The notes under the pieces are model-generated. The model saw only the letters and a list, made by a program, of their open reading frames with translations, was not told where the DNA came from and did no database searches. A program made the position numbers and the translations under genes. Below are positions 63,959-64,000 of a stretch of 64,000 nt of DNA, one piece after another (the first letter of the stretch is position 1; each line of letters begins with the position of its first letter). The stretch spans positions 27,801-91,800 of the forward strand of contig JACRJO010000031.1 of NCBI GenBank assembly GCA_016219985.1. Reading direction: 5' to 3'. The stretch is from Sphingobacteriales bacterium (GTDB taxonomy: Bacteria > Bacteroidota > Bacteroidia > Chitinophagales > Chitinophagaceae).

Positions 63959-64000
63959 ATCCCAAGGGCTATTCAATTTTCAACCAGTGTCAATCTTTAA
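63959..64000 (+). repeat. 42-bp direct repeat, copy 2 (reaches the window edge)
   Basis: Second copy of the repeat at 63849-63890. It ends exactly at the window edge, so the repeat and any array may continue beyond it. Confidence 0.8.

Noticed and set aside
63849..64000. CRISPR array
   Set aside because: Only two copies are visible, the 68-bp interval is too long for a spacer, and no cas gene is nearby.

Overview
The window is chromosomal DNA of a member of the Bacteroidota, most likely the Chitinophagaceae or a close relative. The evidence is type IX secretion (T9SS) sorting domains of both kinds (type A at the end of the gene at 33009-35999, type B at the ends of the genes at 56607-59927 and 60114-62984), many large Sec-exported surface proteins, lipoproteins, a GH92 alpha-mannosidase, and promoters of the Bacteroidota type (TAnnTTTG -7 boxes). 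No rRNA, tRNA or CRISPR array was recognised.

Layout. 1-4740: the end of a YbjN-like chaperone gene, a 1,122-residue repeat-rich outer-surface protein, a block of palindromic and direct repeats, and recX. 4788-7171: three minus-strand genes of lower GC (a DUF2332 protein, a secreted protein, a small membrane protein). 7510-7929: a broken PorP/SprF-like fragment with its terminator. 8027-28841: one tightly packed plus-strand operon of about 21 kb holding a predicted outer-membrane barrel protein, a secreted protein, a lipoprotein, two giant YD/RHS-repeat proteins (about 2,277 and 2,846 residues) separated by a 295-residue exported protein, and a small lipoprotein. The second RHS protein ends in a variable domain that carries a phospholipase A2-like active-site pattern, and the last lipoprotein is the likely immunity protein. 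A displaced toxin-tail fragment and a possible orphan immunity gene follow.

29900-39126: an omega-amidase with a palindromic insertion, a saccharopine dehydrogenase-like enzyme divergent from an SGNH hydrolase lipoprotein, a T9SS-exported PHP-domain protein, and the GH92 enzyme. 39101-45302: a TetR-TolC-adaptor-RND efflux operon with matching operator palindromes upstream of tetR and of tolC. 45433-51156: small housekeeping and envelope genes (RDD membrane protein, DUF5655, zinc ribbon, DUF4440 lipoprotein, TPR protein, FnIII-like protein, DUF6268 barrel). 51165-54109: an AT-rich accessory stretch with a zeta-like kinase and small partner, and a zinc-ribbon/HNH-endonuclease/106-residue cassette. 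54346-63594: a secreted propeller-like protein, two T9SS type B adhesins that share their 3' halves, and an NTF2-like lipoprotein whose 3' end and terminator recur as decayed copies, recording tandem duplication. 63849-64000: a direct repeat that runs to the edge.

The most interesting locus is the RHS operon. Its polymorphic-toxin architecture lacks any visible T6SS/PAAR fusion, its RHS proteins begin with Sec signal peptides, and a barrel protein and lipoprotein are encoded with them. A surface-displayed or outer-membrane-delivered toxin system is a reasonable hypothesis.
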